A DNA stretch of 64,000 bases. It comes from Owenweeksia hongkongensis DSM 17368. Its GTDB lineage: Bacteria; Bacteroidota; Bacteroidia; Flavobacteriales; Schleiferiaceae. Both the position numbers and the translations under genes were made by a program. The stretch covers positions 1-64,000 of the forward strand of contig NC_016599.1 of NCBI RefSeq assembly GCF_000236705.1, written 5' to 3'. Below, piece by piece: positions 60,925 to 64,000 of the stretch; within the stretch, counting starts at the first letter, position 1; each line of letters begins with the position of its first letter. The notes under the pieces are model-generated. The model did not search any database, was not told where the DNA came from, and worked only from the letters and a program-made list of their open reading frames with translations.

Positions 60925-61230
60925 ATGAATCTCACACTTCAAAAATCAGGCGCACACCCCATTGTTCCGCTTGCTGCGGCAGCTTTTCTTATCACACTGC
61001 TTCTTTTCTTCATCGATGAAGGCAATTACAGTTTTGAAAACATCACCCACCCGGGTAATATCGTGGCCTTGTCCTTTTACTTTATGGGAATGATGCTGGC
61101 ACAGAGTATTAGTTTGGCTGTTGCCGAAAGATTTATGGAGCGTTCAAAAGCCGTTCTTACTTCAATCATCATAGGAATTCCAGTCGGGGTAATGGCTACA
61201 ATATTTTTCTTTTTAGCCTTGCGAGGCTGA
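60925..61230 (+). CDS. Small multi-pass membrane protein (hypothetical)
   Basis: The 101 residues have three hydrophobic segments (VPLAAAAFLITLLLFFID, ALSFYFMGMMLAQSISLAVA and IIIGIPVGVMATIFFFLAL). No recognised family. It follows the second tandem gene by 8 bases and its end overlaps the convergent flavoprotein gene by 18 bases. Confidence 0.72.
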   Translation: MNLTLQKSGAHPIVPLAAAAFLITLLLFFIDEGNYSFENITHPGNIVALSFYFMGMMLAQSISLAVAERFMERSKAVLTSIIIGIPVGVMATIFFFLALRG

Positions 61231-62439
61231 TGTTCCGCTAAGGTAGCCGCTGGTCCAGGCATGTTGAAAGTTAAAGCCACCGGTTACACCGTCCACATTT
61301 AGTACTTCCCCCGCCAGATAAAGGCCGGGGATTTTTTTTGCTTCAAAATTTTTGAGGTCAACTTCTTTTAAATTTACACCACCGCAGGTTACAAACTCCT
61401 CTTTAAAAGTCGTTTTGCCATTTACCTCAAAAGGACAGCGAACGAGCATTTCTATAAGCTTGTTAAACTGTTTTTTAGAAAGGTCTACATATCGTTTGTC
61501 CTCCTCAATTTCGGCCTTATGGCAAATGCGTTGCCACAGCCGTGAAGGTATTTCCAGCAACTGATTGGTGCTCACCACCTTTCTAGGATGTTGCTTCTTA
61601 TAATCATTCAGGACGGTGCGAGTAGCTTCTTCGTCCAATCCTATCCAGTTTATTAAAATGGGGAATTGGTAGCTTTTGTCAAAAAGATCAATAGCTGCCC
61701 AGGCGGAAAGCTTGATGACGGCCGGAGCACTAAAGCCCCAATGCGTGATCAAAATTGGGCCATCTTGTTTCCACTTTGTCCCTGGGATTTGCACGTAGCC
61801 CTTGTTTACCGATAGGCCCAGCAAATCTTTCAGGTCGCTATCGGGTACGTTGAAAGTAAATAGTGAAGGAATGGGACGCTCGATTTTTAGTCCAAGCTGT
61901 TTTAGCCAATCATAGCCGCTGGCTTTATTTTGACCCCCCGTTGTTACAATTACTTTTTTGCAGTTTATATGTGCACCACTTTTTAGCTTTAAGCTAAAAC
62001 CTTCCTCCTTCTTGATGATTTTTGTAACCTCGCTTTTCAGCTCAATAGTTACATCGTTTCTTTTGGCTTCCGCAAAAAGACAGTTTATGATGGTTTGCGA
62101 ATCATCGGTTGTTGGGAATATGCGTCCATCTTCTTCCACTTTAAGTTTTACTCCTCGCTTTTCAAACCATTCGCGAGTTTGCTGGGTACCAAATATTTCA
62201 AAGGGCTTGCGAAGGCTTCTTCCTCCGCGCGGGTAGTGATTTATGAGCTGTGCTGCATAGTCACAATCATGCGTTACGTTGCAACGGCCCCCACCACTCA
62301 CTTTTACTTTACTTAGTAGTTTATTGGTTTTTTCAAGCAATACTACTTTTTGCTTAGTACCCTTGGCAGCGTGTATGGCGGCAAAAAAACCAGCCGCACC
62401 GCCTCCAATCACCACAATGTCATAATCTGTTTGCAACAT
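61213..62439 (-). CDS. YhiN/HI0933-family FAD-dependent oxidoreductase
   Basis: This 408-residue soluble flavoprotein starts with the Rossmann motif VVIGGGAAGFFAA (about 9-21) and the family motif KVSGGGRCNVTHD (about 46-58). It ends with GGVNLKEVDLKNFEAKKIPG and GEVLNVDGVTGGFNFQHAWTSG. The HI0933/BaiN-like group contains oxidoreductases of uncertain physiological substrate. A perfect 12-bp palindrome (TAAGACGTCTTA, 62495-62506) lies 56 bases upstream. Confidence 0.92.
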   Translation of the reverse strand: MLQTDYDIVVIGGGAAGFFAAIHAAKGTKQKVVLLEKTNKLLSKVKVSGGGRCNVTHDCDYAAQLINHYPRGGRSLRKPFEIFGTQQTREWFEKRGVKLKVEEDGRIFPTTDDSQTIINCLFAEAKRNDVTIELKSEVTKIIKKEEGFSLKLKSGAHINCKKVIVTTGGQNKASGYDWLKQLGLKIERPIPSLFTFNVPDSDLKDLLGLSVNKGYVQIPGTKWKQDGPILITHWGFSAPAVIKLSAWAAIDLFDKSYQFPILINWIGLDEEATRTVLNDYKKQHPRKVVSTNQLLEIPSRLWQRICHKAEIEEDKRYVDLSKKQFNKLIEMLVRCPFEVNGKTTFKEEFVTCGGVNLKEVDLKNFEAKKIPGLYLAGEVLNVDGVTGGFNFQHAWTSGYLSGTSASQG

Positions 62440-62630
62440 GCCGCGAAGGTAAGGCTTGGGGGTGATTGTTAATTGGATAATTGAGCAGGTATTGTAAGAC
62501 GTCTTAAATTTCTAAGTTCACCGATTATAAGGTAAATTGTTGGAGGATTGAGAAATGGCCTTTCGCCTATGTGGGTTTACAAACAGGCAGATGGTTATAG
62601 ATAGAATTTGTGATGGTTTAAAGATTGACA

Positions 62631-63035
62631 ATGTTTGGGTTATTTAAGAAAAAATGGTTTTGGATAGTATGGTTAGCCCTAGCCTTGACAGGGGGAGTAG
62701 TTGGATACTTTGGGAGTGAGTACCAAAGCGAAAGAATAGAGAATGCTGAGTTAGTTGAATTACAAGATTATTACAATCCAGATAGACCGCGCATTCATGG
62801 AATAAAGGACACAACTCTTGTTGATGAGTACATAAAATTTGAAAAGGACACCAATTATCCGAAAGCATTAAAATTCAGTAGCGAGACGATTCCTATTAAT
62901 CAAAAGCTGTATGCCATTGACTGGACAAGTGACAGTCTTTTAGTTCTAATAGGCAGACAAAATTCAAACCCAACAGTGGCAGACCCTCGATGGACTGAGC
63001 TCTGGGTATGGAAAAATCATGTAAAGAAGAGATAA
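62631..63035 (+). CDS. Hypothetical single-TM protein
   Basis: From ATG 62631 it is 134 residues. A cytosolic stretch MFGLFKKKW is followed by one TM segment (FWIVWLALALTGGVVGYFG). The extracytoplasmic domain has several aromatic and charged strands (SLLVLIGRQNSNP, then WTELWVWKNH). No family is recognised. It sits 191 bases from the flavoprotein gene, divergent from it. Confidence 0.7.
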   Translation: MFGLFKKKWFWIVWLALALTGGVVGYFGSEYQSERIENAELVELQDYYNPDRPRIHGIKDTTLVDEYIKFEKDTNYPKALKFSSETIPINQKLYAIDWTSDSLLVLIGRQNSNPTVADPRWTELWVWKNHVKKR

Positions 63036-63119
63036 AATACACTCAGCTAACACCTCAGCGAAATAATATTTAAGTCATTTTAAAATCTGTATTTTTAAAA
63101 CAGCCAAAAACCAACCGCT

Positions 63120-64000
63120 GTGTATTTCAAACTTAACCACCGTATTATTTTCATCTTTTTATTCTCGGGAATGTCTACTGCTTTTGCTCAGGCAGATGAT
63201 ATTTTGGCGAAAGCCACCACCTGCTATGTAGAAAAGCAAACAGATTGTAAATCGGTCTTGAATGAGGCCATGAGAGTAGCGAAGTCTGAAATGAGCGATA
63301 GTGCTTACTTATCCTGGATTGGCAAAAACGCGCAAAATCTAGCAAACAAGGGAATGTTTGTACCAGCAAAAATACTGGCCCACCAGAGGTATAGGGAGTT
63401 TCAGAAAGGACAGGATAGTGCTAAAATTGGAAAAGCACTTTTGAGGTTAGGTGCTTATCATTTGTATTCTGGAGAGTTGGACTCTTCGCTTTTTTATCAC
63501 CAAAAATCATTGGAGTGGTATACGCTGCTTCAAGATTCCATAAGAATAGGATTCGGGTATATTAATGTTGGTCTGTCATTCAAAGAGCTTGGTATATACC
63601 CGGAGGCTTTTGACAGCTACACCAAGGCATTGAAGCTGTATCAAACTTTAGGTGAGGAAGGATATGAGGCAAGGGTTTATAGCGAACTGGCCTCACTTTC
63701 GGCTATGACCGGGGAAGTAGATAAGGCCATTAGCTACAACAAAAAGGCAGCGGACTTTTACAATGACAATGAGGATCAACATACCTATGCCTATATCCTT
63801 ACCAATCTGGCTAATGACTTGATTTATACTTTGAGGGAAGATACTGCTGAAGCATTGTTGAAGACAGCAATTTCAATTTTTGATGAAGAACAGGACAATA
63901 ATTTACTGATGAACGCTGAGGCGCAATTAGGTCGGGTGAAATATCATCAAGGGCAATACGATTCGGCCATTACGCTTTTTGAAAGGTCAAATAGTAGAGC
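63120..64000 (+). CDS. TPR protein, truncated by the window edge
   Basis: The frame is open to the last base, so the gene is partial. A GTG at 63120 gives a good signal peptide (YFKLNHRIIFIFLFSGMSTAFA) just before QADDILAKATTC. An ATG at 63171 would lie inside it. From about residue 55 on there are tetratricopeptide repeats of about 40 residues (IGKALLRLGAYHLYSGELDSSL, GYINVGLSFKELGIYPEAFDSY, VYSELASLSAMTGEVDKAISYN and YILTNLANDL). In this phylum such exported TPR proteins often end in a membrane-bound sensor or regulator domain, but none is visible yet. Confidence 0.78.
   Translation, partial: MYFKLNHRIIFIFLFSGMSTAFAQADDILAKATTCYVEKQTDCKSVLNEAMRVAKSEMSDSAYLSWIGKNAQNLANKGMFVPAKILAHQRYREFQKGQDSAKIGKALLRLGAYHLYSGELDSSLFYHQKSLEWYTLLQDSIRIGFGYINVGLSFKELGIYPEAFDSYTKALKLYQTLGEEGYEARVYSELASLSAMTGEVDKAISYNKKAADFYNDNEDQHTYAYILTNLANDLIYTLREDTAEALLKTAISIFDEEQDNNLLMNAEAQLGRVKYHQGQYDSAITLFERSNSR

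Noticed and set aside
1-64000. CRISPR arrays, insertion sequences, rRNA genes
   Set aside because: No regularly spaced repeats, transposase genes with terminal repeats, or rRNA signatures were seen.

Overview
The window looks like part of a chromosome from a free-living, probably marine member of the Bacteroidota (order Flavobacteriales or a close relative). The evidence is: secreted proteins with type IX secretion (T9SS) C-terminal sorting domains, many small beta-barrel outer-membrane proteins, a MoxR/Bat operon, a periplasmic formylglycine-generating enzyme with sulfatases, and promoters matching the Bacteroidota -33/-7 pattern (TTG, about 19 bases, TAnnTTTG) at the clearest sites.

Region 1 (1 to about 17,900) is an accessory island ending beside a tRNA-Pro gene. 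Reading leftward from the tRNA it holds a tyrosine recombinase, an XRE repressor with its own promoter and operators, a leftward phage-type replication module (75-aa ORF, DnaD-like initiator, DnaC-like loader), a SRAP-family protein, and an SOS-mutagenesis cassette (S24 self-cleaving repressor, divergent Y-family polymerase and short DnaE). Next come a five-gene unrecognised cluster and a type I restriction-modification hsdM-hsdS pair whose hsdR is not in the window. The far end of the island is not visible. The unrecognised cluster (3112-7637) is the best candidate for a new system. It would cross the envelope: a cytosolic protein, a secreted barrel-like protein, a Sec-exported protein with a peptidoglycan-binding-like segment and a CHAT/caspase-like His/Cys pair, a two-TM membrane protein and a lipoprotein.

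Region 2 (about 17,900-35,300) is mostly core-like. It has tRNA-Pro and tRNA-Ser in one leftward operon, a DUF2254 membrane protein, a membrane-tethered MutS-like ATPase, a KefB-type antiporter, an orphan T9SS sorting-domain fragment, an ankyrin/DOMON pair, alternating barrel and DUF4136-type lipoprotein genes, a DUF481 protein, and a T9SS cargo gene followed by a 58-aa PID-CTERM-like gene.

Region 3 (35,300-44,470) holds beta-barrel proteins and a sulfatase cluster: a formylglycine-generating enzyme, a barrel protein, sulfatase, HAD phosphatase-like lipoprotein, sulfatase. The enzyme probably activates the two sulfatases.

Region 4 (44,500-51,600) is a complete Bat (aerotolerance) operon: MoxR, DUF58, DUF4381-like, BatA, a BatB/BatC fusion and BatD, ending in a small secreted protein and a strong terminator.

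Region 5 (51,600-64,000) is mixed housekeeping and envelope genes: BamA-like barrel, OprP-like porin, universal stress protein, DUF502, HD hydrolase, a half DEAD-box protein, a cytosolic-type M14 carboxypeptidase, a tandemly duplicated small protein, a YhiN-type flavoprotein and a TPR protein cut by the window edge.
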